Assembly (NCBI GenBank): GCA_015501055.1
Contig: JADNYV010000004.1
Coordinates: 124,001 to 188,000, forward strand
Direction: 5' to 3'
From: Mucidula mucida
Lineage: Eukaryota; Basidiomycota; Agaricomycetes; Agaricales; Physalacriaceae
DNA: 64,000 nt
Shown: one piece after another, positions 47,023-58,906 of the stretch
How the letters are laid out: each line of letters opens with the position of its first letter
Numbering within the stretch: position 1 is the stretch's first letter
The notes under the pieces: model-generated
What the model was told of the DNA's origin: nothing
Databases searched by the model: none
The model's input: the letters and a program-made list of their open reading frames with translations, nothing else
Made by a program: the position numbers and the translations under genes

Positions 47023-48180
47023 TTTTCTCTCTTTTAACATTACTCTCGTATTGTATACATGCGCAATATCAATTAGCATCAAAAATTTCTTCTGACGAAC
47101 GAACATTGTACTACTGTACGTATGATGACCATCATGATATTTAATGGAGAATTTCACGGGTATTCGCGTCAATTGTTGTATCTAGGGCGGCGGACGGTGG
47201 TCCCGTATCTCAATTCCTTCCCGTCCAATTCAGCTGGTTTGTGGAAGTCGGCGTTGTTCCGCTACAGGCTGGTTTCATATTGCAGGCACTTCGTATAGTA
47301 CATACTTATGTTCCTCGTGTGGGAGTCATCTGAAGCTGAAGTAAGCACCGAAACTTCATAGAAGGCGGGCCTTAGGTATCTCTGATACCAGATGTAGCAG
47401 AAAGTCGCCTGCGTCATGCATCGCGAGAATATGGTGGCAGCCGTTGAAAACGCCACAACGACCGGCATTTTCCGGGCGTGGCCGTGAGAAAGGATACGTT
47501 CGCGAAACCTGTTGAAGTTTTATATTCCAAGTGCTTCCTCGCATTTGGCCACGCTTCAAGCTCGTATCCCCAGAAGGTGCTGCCTCCGGGACACCGCTAT
47601 TCGATGAAAGACCACGTACCCGCGCGCTATCTTCTTATCAATATCTCATGCTAGCTATCTATTTCCGCCCCCCGAAAAGCGGGTTTCAAAGGACTGGACG
47701 ACTCAGGGATACAGAAAGGAGTTGAGGCTTCCTCGTATCGTGGCGCGGCTCTAAATTTGATTCTACTTGTTCAGAGAATGCACGAGGTTGTCACCGCTGA
47801 GCTTATTCGGAAAAGGTCAGTTGAATCATACTTGTTACCATCACTGTGGTTTTAACGTTCTCAAGGTTTATTTTGGAATGTTGTATTGAATAGCTTGACA
47901 AGAACACATCCGACTCACGTTGCGCCCACATATTCAGGCACACCGAGGATTCCACGATGTAAACGGGCTCACTACTTGTGACGAGATAAGGATAGAATAC
48001 TATCAGAACTCCCACAAGAGCGCCGGGGCAGACTTCTCACACCCACGACCTTGGCCGAGGGCTCGACTTGCCCCGTATAAGACATCATCACCGATAGCCA
48101 TAAACTGTTGTCACGAGGATAACAACTTTGATCTATTGCTGACATCCTGCGACTTGCTTTTCGATTCCCAACCTTCAGCG
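47023..48180. other. Intergenic region between phosphate and amino-acid permeases
   Basis: About 1.15 kb with no recognisable gene. A GTATAAGA element near 48076, roughly 105 bp before the next ATG, is the only core-promoter candidate. Small open frames show no motif. Confidence 0.4.
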
Positions 48181-50318
48181 ATGACTTCCTCAGACTCACA
48201 CAAAGAAGACAAGACTGTGACTCACGCAGACATCGTCGAGGTTAGACACGCTGATGATGTTCGCCTTGCTGAACTGGGCTACAAGAGCGAGTTCAAACGC
48301 GAGTTCTCGGTAAGTTGTCTCTTTGCAGTTGGCGCCACTCAGTTCATGGCGAGTACAGCTCTTCGAAACGGTCGCGTTCTCGTTCTCTATAATGGGTGTA
48401 ATCGCTTCTGTTTCTTCTACTTTGGAATTTGGGCTCGTCAGTGGTGCGTGCGCACTGCTGGATATCTATCAGGCGTACTCATGCCACAGGCGGCCATGTG
48501 GGTATGGTGTTCGGATGGCTTATCCCTTCCATTTTTGTGATGACTATTGCTCTATCAATGGCTGAGCTTGCTTCATCTATGCCGTAAGTATGCCAACGCT
48601 CCCACGAGCGCCAACATCTGATCTTAGCCAGGACGAGTGCTGGGCTATACTATTTCTCTGCTAAGCTTGCTCCCAAAAAGTATGCCCCGCTGGCAAGTTG
48701 GATCACAGGTGACTAGGCTCATTCACTACCCCACCGCCGCACGCACATAATGATTCCACAGGATGGGCTAATATTACCGGTCAAATCACTCTTGTCTGTT
48801 CTATTGACTTCACTTGTGCCCAAATGATCACTACGGCGATTGCTGTAACCTCTGATGGCGCTACGGTCTTGTCGAACGGTGCTACTTACGGTATACTCAT
48901 TGCTATCCTCTTGTCGCACGGTGTTGTCTGTTCAGCTGCTACGAGCATTCTTGCCCGCCTCAACATATTCTATGTGCTGATCAACGGCGAGTGCATCTCT
49001 ATTGGCTACAACCGTTGATCCTAGTTTGACGTGTAGTGGGGACTACAATCGCGGCTATCATCGCACTCCTCGTGGTAGCAGGTGACAATAAAGTTTCTAC
49101 CAAGGACGCATTTACGCTATTCGAGAATAATACCGGGTGGGCGAACAGTGAGTGAACTCTGTGTTATGCGTTTTTTAACGATCTTAATCAAAGTATGCAG
49201 ACGGTTGGGCATTTTTGCTGGCATTCACCGCTCCCATGTGGACCTTGACTGGTTGTAAGTATCTCGTCCTAGTGTATATGACTTACCTTGAACAACGCGA
49301 ATAGATGACTCGGCTGCACATATTGCTGAAGAAGTTGCTGGAGCCGACCGTGCAGCTCCGATAGCTATAGTCTCCGCTGTCGCTGCAACCGCCAGTTTGG
49401 GCTGGCTTCTCCTCATCGCCACATCATTTTGTGTTACTTCAATAAGTGACCTTCTCGCCTCCGAACTTCCCCTTCCGATGGGCCAAGTATTCTTGAATGT
49501 CCTAGGGAAGCGCGGCATGCTTGCAATGTGGTCTTTGATCATTGTTGTTCAGGTCCGGTGTTATCTTCCTAAGCATCAACATTGCTGATTATGTTGCTGT
49601 TCAGTACGTTACGGGCGCTGCCCAAGGTGTTGATGCTTCTCGCGTTGTTTTCGCCTTCGCCAGGTTCGTTGAATACATTAACTCTTGAAGGGACGCCCTT
49701 ATCTCAATCCGATCTTTAACAGGGACAATGCTCTACCTGGTTCTCGTTGGTGGAAGAAAATGAATGCACGGACTCAAACGCCTGTGAACGCGGTCTGGTT
49801 TGTGATGGTCATAGCTGCGATCTGCGGGCTTCTCGGGTTCTCCACCACGGCTCTGACCTCGCTCGCTGGGTGAGTGTGGAAACTCATTTATGTACAGCCG
49901 TCTGACTCAAATCACTGACAGATCTGCTGTGATCGGGCTTTATACCTCTTACGTCGTCCCCATCTTACTTCGCATAACCAGTGGACGGAATAAACTGACA
50001 CCTGGTCCTTTCACATTGGGGCGATGGGCTACACCCATTGGGATAGTCGCAGTTGCATGGGTCTCCTTCATAGTCGTCATGCTTCTGTTCCCTCCGGGAC
50101 AGACGACGACAGCGGAAGATATGAGTGTGTTGGTCATTTCTTTCACTTGCATCGACTCTCACCCCAATCAATCAGACTACGCCATCGTTATTATTTCTGC
50201 GGTTTTCATCTTCGCCACGGTGTCTTGGGTTACATCGGCACATAAGTGGTTCTATGGTCCCGTGAAGAACGTCGGTGAAGAGGAGGAGGTCACGAAGGAG
50301 AAGGATCTTCAAACTTGA
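48181..50318 (+). CDS. APC-superfamily amino-acid/GABA/choline permease
   Basis: Plasma-membrane transporter of the fungal GABA/choline/amino-acid permease branch. The first exon ends LAELGYKSEFKREFS and joins LFETVAFSFSIMGVIASVSS, the family entry motif. Next are GHVGMVFGWLIPSIFVMTIA, SMAELASSMPTSAGLYYFSA and KLAPKKYAPLASWITGWANI. The second half has APMWTLTGYDSAAHIAEEVA, VVFAFARDNALPGSRWW and GLYTSYVVPILLRITSGR, ending in a charged tail. About twelve helices are expected. The intron 48987-49036 has a GC donor (GCGAGT); no GT donor restores frame there. No base correction is needed. Confidence 0.9.
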
Positions 50319-50905
50319 GCGCTCCATTATTAGAATATACCACTGATCTTAACAAAATCTGTTATCTAGTGGTGAATATATGAATATAGTCTCTGCAGCT
50401 AAGTACTATCGAATTCCAATCAAGTGCTCGAGTTCCTCAACGCTGTCTGTGTAACTGTTTAACGTTTAACGACGCGACACGTCCGGAAAGATCGAGCGAC
50501 AGCGTTCCGTGACTTGGCTTCTTCTTCTTAAGCACTATCCGAACTCTTCGCCGTAGGTGAAAATGAAGATAAAGATGTTTGATATCCGCCTACGCCATAC
50601 AACTGACTAATAAGGACATGCCTCGCGGAACCCACGTCTGTCACCTGACCATGACCTTGAGGCGAACTTTGTTCCTGAGTCCTTGACATCTTTCCCATAC
50701 GCACCCACATTGCTAGATATTTACCTCCCTTTGTTCCTTTGTTCTTGCAGTAAGTCATATAAGTAGTCCGCCGTCTTCAACATGGAAACAAGATAGAGGT
50801 AGTATTCAGGCCAACGGTCGTTACAAAATGGATACTAATTCAAAGCGATTCCGACGTTCAAGGTCAGAAAACAGTCGGTTATTACCTTACATAGAGTCAT
50901 TCCTT
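50319..50905. other. Intergenic stretch between converging genes
   Basis: About 590 bp. No gene is recognised. It should contain both 3' ends. Confidence 0.4.
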
Positions 50906-52616
50906 CTACTTGCCCAGAGGTGTCTTCGTCATGACCGTCAGAACCTCGAAAAGCACCTAAGAAGGTCAACAACTTGAAGTCATCGAAAGACAAAAACCGC
51001 CTACATCTGCGGCGGCCATCGTGGTGAGCTCGGCGTTCGTGTCGTATGCAGGAGCAACCTCGACTATGTCAGCCGAGACAATACGAAGGCCATCCAGTCC
51101 TCTCAGAATTGTGCGGATTTCCCTGGTCGACCATCCCCCCGTTTCTGGGGTACCGGTTGCAGGAGCAAATGCGGGGTCAATAGAGTCGATCTAATGGGAT
51201 GTGATCAGTCATGAACAGTCAGTGGTGCAGGTAATGGGTCTCACGTCGATAGACAGGTAGACTGGCGAGTCTCCGACGACATCGCGAATTTTTTTAATGA
51301 TGCCTTCAGTACCTAGACTACATCAGCATCGAGGATTGTATATCCCTGGCGAGCACCTACCAATGGTATCAATTTCGCGGGCCTCAATACGCTGGAATCC
51401 GGCATCGTCGTCGTTCTCGTAGTCTTCGAGTCCGGAAAGTGTCGTCCGGATCGCGCCGTGCTAGAAAAATCACAAACTAGGATCAAAGTACTCCAATGAA
51501 GAATAGGATAAGAAAAGGAACAATGGATGGGTATTAGAACAGGAAACACTTGCAATTGACGATCCGTTGTTGATGAGGCCTTCTTGGCTAGCCCAGTAGA
51601 AGTAGGTGCCGTGGTTGATGGCAGCGACATCGGATGGTGCGCCACCAAAGACCGAAGGCTTCCAAGTATCTAGCATGCGTCATGTAGGTCAGCCGGCGGA
51701 ATGAAGCGTGAAAAATTTACCGAGATGTGAGTCGAAGTGGATGACAGAAATAGGACCGTAAGCGGAGTAAATTGAACGCAGAAGCGGAAGAACGATGGTG
51801 TGATCCCCACCAAGTGTGATAATGCGCGGGTGGTGCTTTCCATCGATCGAGAGAGGCGTCAGGGCCTGGCCAGTGACAGAGTCATTGCCCAGAGAAGAGT
51901 AAGGCTCCCTGTGCAAGAGAGCCTTGTGACCGTCCTCGATTTGTTGGATGGCAACCTTGTTATCATACGGTCTAAGCGGTCTATCAGCTGTCCGGACACG
52001 TTCAAGATGAGAACGGTACTGACGTAACAGGAATGTCGCCACAGTCTACGATTTTGAGGCCCGACCGGAAAGGATTGAATTCCAAAGGAACATTATAACC
52101 TCCATACAATGTCAGGCGGCGTGATCCTGCGCGGATGCCCGCTGTGAAATGGGGGTAAATAAAATTTCAATCAAGCAGGTGTAAGACAAACGCACCGGGC
52201 CCAAAACGTGCGCCAGGACGATAACTGGTGCCGGTATCCTATGGGTGGGAGTGAGAAACCTAATGGAACAAAGCGCAAGAGATGCCTACGAAAGGTGCAC
52301 CAAGGAAGGCGATATCAAACGCCTCGTTTCTGTCCTTGGAGAGACACTGTACCCACGGCAGCCTGGCAAAGGTGGTGATACCGGAGAAAATGGCATCAGC
52401 CGTTACTGAGAAGACATTACTGCTAAGCAAAGTGGCCACATGTAAATGTATAGGTCTTTCTTTACCTTCGCCGCTTGCACCGCGGTACAAGGGTTCGACG
52501 GGATACCTGACATAGTCGAGAGGTACTTGGTCTTCGTGGTGGTCATGTTCGTGGGCGACAGTAACACCATAGAGTGCAATGGCAAGGACGACGTTAGCAA
52601 TAGAGAGGAACTGCAT
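50906..52616 (-). CDS. Ureohydrolase (agmatinase/guanidinobutyrase type) with signal peptide
   Basis: A Mn-dependent hydrolase that releases urea from a guanidino compound. The ATG at 52616 gives [20 protein letters not shown], a signal peptide, followed by a His/Asp-rich stretch. The core is complete: [40 protein letters not shown], the metal site [23 protein letters not shown], the loop [16 protein letters not shown], and [20 protein letters not shown]. It ends [11 protein letters not shown]. All metal ligands (GGDH, DSHLD, DIDSID) are present. The last intron ends before VLFEVLTVM. Secretion is unusual compared with yeast arginase but known for fungal agmatinase-like proteins. No frame correction is needed. 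Confidence 0.87.
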
Positions 52617-52656
52617 GATGGTCAACAGTGAAGATGGACGGTCAGATTGGGAGTTA

Positions 52657-52663
52657 ATTTATA
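52657..52663 (-). promoter_or_regulatory. TATA-like element for the ureohydrolase
   Basis: TATAAAT on the minus strand lies about 40 bp upstream of the ureohydrolase ATG, within the 345-bp divergent gap shared with the MATE gene. Confidence 0.4.
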
Positions 52664-52961
52664 CCCAGAGGAGTCACAGAATTGCACCATATCAATAGAA
52701 TAGAATTACGGAGTAACGGCGCGTTTATTGGAATAGGATCGCGTCGTGTTTTGCCTTGAGGCCAACTCCGCTCTGCCGGGTTTCTCACTCGGAAATGAGA
52801 CTAGAGATAAGGATGGAACAACGTAAGAGCGTGCATCTGGACAGGAGGATCGGTTAAGGAGCATGTGTGGTGCGGATAACGGGCGAGGATAAAGAGAAGG
52901 CGGCGTCCCCGCGGCGAAAGTTGAATTCGTCAGCGCGCTGTCACGATTCGAACCTCTTGTC

Positions 52962-54896
52962 ATGTCCCACCAAGTCTCATCAACAGAAAGCGACCCTCTG
53001 ATCTCGCGGGCCTTGAGCTCCCCAGGAGTCGACGTCGCTGACTACAATGCCACTTTCTCCTCGAATGTTGAACGTGGTGGCGAGATCAAACAGCCTGACC
53101 GCGTGAACTTTCGCCTTTTTGGGTCACTTGCCGTTGATTCGGCACCTGGTAAGCGTACGCCTTGTTCACAACTCTGACAATGGACTAAATCAAGTTCTTA
53201 GTTATTCTCTCTTACATCTTACAAAATTCTATTCAGACTGTCTCAATACTCATCGTCGGTCGTCTGGGCCCAGAAGAACTTTCGGTTGCCGCATTTTCGC
53301 TGATGTTGGCTTTCGTAACTGGCTAGTGTTTGGTCTTCTTAACTCTATATAGGATGATCCCACGTCGTCTGTAGGTTGGTGTGTGGCACTCGGAGGAACG
53401 ACGGCTTTGGACACCTTTGGATCTCAGGCTTTCACCGGAGGAAGTCGTCCTACTGATCTCTCTGTCCATTTTCAGCGGTGTATCTTATTGTTGTGGCTGC
53501 TTCTCATCCCCGTTTGCGTCTTTTGGGCGTTCATCGAACCTGTTTTACTTGCCCTTGGTCAACCGGAACTGTTGAGCCGCAACGTACAAAAATTTCTTCG
53601 CGTCCTCATCATTGGCGCGCCCGGTTATATCGGATTTGAAAGCCTGAAGAAGTACCTCCAATGCCAAGGTCAGTCTTTTGAGCCTACGTGGACGGGAAGC
53701 ACGCTGACTCTGCAGCGCAGGTATTATGAGTGCATCTACCGCAGTCTTAGCAATTTTATTCCCCATCAATGTCGGCCTGAACATTGTCTTCGTTCGGGAC
53801 TTTGGTCTCTTGGGGTCTCCTTTAGCTCTATCTGTTACTTATTGGCTATCCTTCGTTTTACTTTCGGCCCTTACCTACTTCTCTCCGACTCATCGACGCA
53901 ATGGATGTTGGGGAGGAATTCAACTAGCTGAAGTATTCGATTTTCGGAGCTGCATCCTGTTCCTAAAGCTTGCAATTCCCGGAATTCTGATGGTCGGCAC
54001 GGAATGGTACGTTCTACATCATACATAAGTACCTCTAGTATTCAACAGTCTTCAGGGCCGCATTCGAGATTGTCGCGTTGGTCGCTGGACGACTGGGATC
54101 TTTGCCGCTTGCTGCCCAATCCGTCATCATGACCACTGATCAAAGTGATTTCGCTTTGCCTTGACCTTCATATTTCGGCTGATGTAGATGATAGTTCTAA
54201 ATACTTTACCATTTGGAATCGGCGTTGCTGCCTCTAATCGGGTCGGAAACCTCATTGGATCGCGTTCAGCCCTCGGTGCAAAGCACGCTGCTCATGCTTC
54301 GGCTCTATTGAGCGTGATCGTCGGAACTCTCGTGATGATTGTCATGATGGCCACGAAAGACGTAGGCTGCGTTTTTGTCCAACAGAGTAAACATTGTTGA
54401 TATAGGCTAGGTATACGGATATTTATTCAGTGATGACAAGGCTGTCGTAGACCTAGTCAGCAAAGTCATGCCCTTGGTAGCCTCCTTTCAGGTGGCTGAC
54501 GGATTGGCTGGTTCTTGTGGAGGAGTATTACGTGGGCAGGGTACGCTTTTTATCACTCCTTGCGGCAAACACGCTGAATTTTCATTAGGGCGTCAGCACC
54601 TCGGAGCCATCTTCAACCTCGTTGCTTACTATGTCCTGGCTCTGCCGATGGGTGTATCCCTCGCATTTCGTACAGACCTTGGTCTCCAGGGGCTCTGGAT
54701 TGGTGCGCTTACACTATGTTCTCTTCTGAGTGTCTGACATTGGGCCGTAGGTCAAGTTGTAGCGTTATTCATCGTCGGCATAGGAGAGTACTGTGTTGTC
54801 TGGTTAGCAACGGACTGGGACTTGGAAGTTAAACTCGGAATTGAACGCAACAAGCTAGAGTCGAAGCACAGGGCAACTCACGCTATCGAAGAATGA
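52962..54896 (+). CDS. MATE-family multidrug/metabolite exporter (one probable frame break)
   Basis: Cation-coupled exporter with about 12 helices in two halves. Exons read [60 protein letters not shown], then [37 protein letters not shown] and [11 protein letters not shown]. The second half has [40 protein letters not shown] and [20 protein letters not shown]. The intron 53322-53374 uses a GC donor (GCTAGT); no GT site keeps frame. Near 54142-54144 (AAA) one extra A seems present, because the exon end TTDQ should join MIVLNTLP directly. It is divergent from the secreted ureohydrolase, with 345 bp between starts. The substrate is unknown. Confidence 0.88.
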
Positions 54897-55285
54897 TACA
54901 TAACATCGGTAGGATCACCGTAAGGCATACAAGTATAACACTATATTCAACATGGTGAACATGTTCAGAGTTGTGATCGATCGCTAAGGCGGGGAGCCGT
55001 GGTAAATATCGTTCGGCATGTACTATCAACGCTACCCCCAAGCTACCACGACGTTGCTCCCATCATGCACTTTGGACTTATGTTTGACAAGGCTAATCTT
55101 TAAACCATTATTCCAGCGTCTGCTTTACAATTTTTCGAATCATAACTTGTGCGCTCCTGACTGTCGACTCCTCGCTCCGTCCGCCATCTATGCATGATGC
55201 TAGGAGATCGTGTCGCTTGGTTCCTGCTGATCTGCTTGGCGCGTATAAAATCTGCGAACACGAACTTTCGACTGTTTCTGGAACC
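54897..55285. other. Intergenic stretch with promoter of the following membrane protein
   Basis: About 390 bp without a gene, except for the TATA element listed separately. Confidence 0.4.
55244..55250 (+). promoter_or_regulatory. TATA box
   Basis: TATAAAA lies about 36-42 bp upstream of the ATG at 55286, a clear core-promoter candidate. Confidence 0.5.
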
Positions 55286-56759
55286 ATGGCCATTGAATAC
55301 CCCATCACACGCCCAATTCTCATTCGTTGGTTCGCTCCTGTTGTCTACGTTCTTGTTTTCATCGCTGTAGTTCTCTTGAGCATATTGAATGGTTCGTGTC
55401 TTTTTCTTCTCCAATTGAGTTGCCCTCAATGCAGTATACAGTCGCTTTGGTCGGATACGAAACGGTCACCGTCTTCGAGCCTGATCCGAATTACACGCAG
55501 TCCGAATGGTACGACACCTACTTGCCCATGCGTCGCGCCAAAGCGGGATCGTTATGTGACCCTGTCATATTCAATGTCGGCGATTCTTTCGCAACCAACT
55601 ATTCTCTGTTTCAATGGACGATTGAATCTATTCCTCGTTCGAACACTGGAGGAACAGGTGTCTTGTACAAAGGCACACCACTTGATCACTGTGATTTCAC
55701 TTCTCTATACATCACCGGTGATCTACGCAGCTACAGTATCGATTATACAGGCATCATAACTTGCAAGGCGGCGGAAGGTTATGTGTTGAGGGCTAAGACG
55801 GCGTTCTCCATCTCAGGCTTGTATGGAAGGTACTCCCCACTCCAAGGCCAGGTGGGGGCGAAGAGCATACAAGAAGGTGGCATATATGATCCATCAACAG
55901 ACGAACCTCGAAGTTTCGCCTTCGCCGCGGTGTAGGTTTGTCAACAACGCTCTGTGAGTTCCATGCTCATCTCCACTAGGATGACTCTAGCGTCGAATGA
56001 TACCGGGGACAGAATAGCAACGATGTACGTCCTCAGCAATGGGACTACTCCAAGCCTCTACTCCCTTCAAGTCGATTTCCCTTTCTGCCCCGCATCGCTC
56101 GGTGCTTCAGCGGAATGCGCCACATCTGCTCCAACATACAATATCTCGTCCGTATCTGTAGGGTATTCCGACTTCAACTTACAGCAATACGTCTCGTCTC
56201 AGCCCATCGAGCCACTGAATACCCCTTTGATAACCACGGACGTTGAGGGGCCGCTTGCCAACATCATCCAAGTCATCGCAGCCGGTGTGCGTATCGACCT
56301 GGGAAATCCGAGCCCCAACAATCTCTTCCTGAACAATTCTGCTATCGACGGCGCGTTGCGCGCCAACTTTCCGGCTACGGAAAACGCGCCATTTACCGAG
56401 TCTGTGGCGTATAATATACGTAAATCTCCAGCAACGGCTGCAGCGGGATCACAACTTGACACCATACTTCCTCTGAACGTCAGTGGACCGGGCGTTGCCC
56501 GCGTACCCTATGCTTGTCGTTCCCAGCGACGCAAGTCTCCTGGATCCTTATTCGTGTCTGTTCTTGTTGCCACCTTGACGATGACTTCATCGGGTTGGGC
56601 TGCCTTTATGCTAGTGGCGACTACATGGATTAAAAGACGGGATCCTCAAGGTACATTGTTACGTTTCTATCCAAGTTCTGGTACTAATGTGTATTTACAG
56701 CGAACGTGTGCTCTCCGCCAGCCAGTGGCGCTAAACATTACGAACCTGTCAACTACTAG
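55286..56759 (+). CDS. Agaricomycete-type membrane protein with large extracytoplasmic domain, unknown function
   Basis: I do not recognise a named domain. One N-terminal membrane segment (FAPVVYVLVFIAVVLLSIL) is followed by a roughly 380-residue domain rich in Ser, Thr, Asn and Tyr with potential N-glycosylation sites and cysteines (for example GSLCDPVIFNVGDSFATNYS and DVEGPLANIIQVIAAGVRID). A second hydrophobic segment (SLFVSVLVATLTMTSSGWAA) leads to a short basic tail (WIKRRDPQ) and an end HYEPVNY. Four exons join: an intron at about 55391-55448 ends TATACAG, another at about 55934-55979 ends CACTAG, and the last is near 56650-56700. Similar proteins are multi-copy in mushrooms in my recollection; this was not checked. 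Confidence 0.6.
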
Positions 56760-57277
56760 ACTGGTTACAAACCTTTGAGTGCTACTTTTCCAAGGGAATA
56801 GATTATATAGCGACAGTCCAGGTAAATGCTACCGTCTTCGATTGCTGGCAGGTGGCCGTTTTCATTCGATCGGCTTGCGTTTACTACTCAGTTCATTTCG
56901 CCTTTCCTCAGTCTAGCGATTCGTTTGCATGATGACTTCCTGCTCTCGACCGCAGGAGACGTGCTAGATAATTCTCTCGCCCAGGTTCTTTACCGTGATA
57001 TTGTATCGACCATGTCGAACGCGAAAAAATTTAAGCTCGGCGATGAAGTGTGTATCGACCCTATACGCTTCTCCTGATGCCGATATGGCTCTTGCCTGAA
57101 CTTCACACTGAATACACAGCGAGTTCATTAGTGCACTCTTTCAAGAGTCAAAAGGTGCCTGGCCGACTGGTTCTGCAAGATCCGGAGCCTCAGTCGCGAA
57201 AAATCGAATAAGATTACTAATCGATGACGCATGGTACATATCCACGCCTTGTTAATCGACTGCTTCTAATTGCAACC
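56760..57277. other. Intergenic stretch, possible short exon
   Basis: About 520 bp. An open frame ends MSNAKKFKLGDEV near 57012-57050, but nothing that follows continues it convincingly. I make no gene call. Confidence 0.3.
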
Positions 57278-58586
57278 ATGGCCTTCGTTTCGCCACCATC
57301 GCTGCAAGCTCTTGCTTGGCCTCTTCAATTCTGCGTGTTCTCGACAGCAGCCACATATGTCGCTTCAGTAATTACGGGAAATGTCTCCCAGGTCGGTCCT
57401 CCGTGCAAGGGAAAGGGCCATGTCTTACCATCACGCAGGTCGACCGACTCTGGACTTTTTTACCGACGATTTACACAGCGTATTTCGCTCTTCTCCCTCT
57501 GTGGCCTCAATATTCGCAGCCTTTTCCACTGTGTCCATATGTCCCAGAAGAACTTTCGTTAGCTGCGACCGATTTTAGCCCTCGCGGACTTTTCATGTTC
57601 GGGCTTGTAGTCATCTGGATGTTTCGGTACGACTCCTCTAGTCGGCGATGCCTTGAATTTATGGTCTTTTCTCTAGACTGAGCTACAACACATTCCGTCG
57701 TGGTCTTTTCAGCCTCAAAGACGAAGACTATAGATGGGCCGTTCTTCGCTCTCAACTTCCTCCGTGGCTCTTCCAAATCGTGAACTTGACCTTCATTGCT
57801 GCCATTCAAAACGTTCTACTCCTTCTTCTCGGTATACCCACCTACGTAGCCGTTGTGCAACAGCCACACGGTCCGATGTCGTTCTCTGATGTCGCCCTCG
57901 GCGCAGTCTCGCTGGTTATACTTGCGTTAGAATTCACTGCGGACAACCAGCAGTACGCGTATCAGAGCTACAAGCAGTCATACCTCGAAGGAACTGAGTA
58001 TGACGAGAAAAAACATTGGGTCGGCGCACGTCTTGACTGGATACCCGCAGACGCGAAGCGTGGTTTCGTGACGCGGGGTCTCTGGGCTTGGTCGCGACAT
58101 CCCAACTTCACTTGCGAACAAACCTTTTGGGTGAGTATGTCTTCTCCCTGTACCTCTTTCTTTTAATCAATTTTGCAGTGGTTGAATACGTTCTTTCCCG
58201 TCGCCGCGCCTTATCCTCCCTCACTTCCTCACTATTCGGTTGCTCAACTCTTTCTCATGCTCAAGTCGTCCTTCCTTTCTCTATTCACTGCTCGTGCATC
58301 ATTTGGACAGCTGCTCTTCAGCTTGACACACTTTTTGTCTCCATTTTGGCCAATACTCCCAGCTTTATGTCTGTCCGCACTTTTCCTCTCATCAACAATG
58401 TATACGGAGAACATCACGCTAGCCAAGTATCCAACGTATGCTGTCTATCAGCGTCGCGTGGCGATGTTCGGATTCTTCAAGACTTTGGAGATGTCTCTTT
58501 GGTATCGTCTCTTCGATGAGGAACAAAGGGTTGACGACGAGAAAGTGCTTTGGGGATCCGACAAAGGCAAAGGAAAGAAAGATTAG
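57278..58586 (+). CDS. DUF1295 / steroid 5-alpha-reductase-like membrane protein
   Basis: Multi-pass membrane protein of the DUF1295 family. Exons read ASVITGNVSQVDRLWTFLP, TIYTAYFALLPLWP, then RLSYNTFRRGLFSLKDEDYR, WAVLRSQLPPWLFQIVNLTF and LALEFTADNQQYAYQSYKQS. The C-terminal signature is RGLWAWSRHPNFTCEQTFWW, and it ends KYPTYAVYQRRVAMFG with a charged tail. Three introns (about 57392-57438, 57628-57676 and 58133-58178) keep frame. The family resembles 5-alpha-reductases and sterol/isoprenylcysteine enzymes and likely uses NADPH; the substrate is unknown. Confidence 0.82.
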
Positions 58587-58906
58587 CGGCAATGCCTTCA
58601 ACCTCTTGGACTTTGCCTTCATCTGTATTACTTACTACATTTGTAAGATCGACTGTATGAATATAAGCATCTTCCCTTCATTAATCCTGATCTTCTCGTA
58701 CTTCGATACATCTGTGCATTTAGTCACCATGATACGAACCGTGCAACGGTACTTTTGACCCGACTGGGCTGCGCAGCAGTAGATGCTCCGCGGTTGTCAA
58801 TGCCAAGTTTGAACCTCTCTGATCTGTAGTGCAGAGTCTCCGCAGCGATCTCCGGCGTAGCCATTTAACTCATATATATGGGCTTTGGTGCTGAAGAGAA
58901 GCCGCG
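58587..58906. other. Intergenic stretch with TATA-like element
   Basis: About 320 bp without a gene. TATATAT at 58873-58879 sits roughly 30 bp upstream of the next ATG and is the likely core promoter. Confidence 0.4.

Noticed and set aside
52930..52965. GATTCGAACC, resembling the T-arm of a tRNA on the minus strand
   Set aside because: No acceptor, D-arm or anticodon arm fits around it, and one side is the start of the MATE coding region.
57012..57075. Short frame starting MSNAKKFKLGDEV as a new gene
   Set aside because: It stops after a few codons, and no donor-acceptor pair leads to a protein-like continuation.
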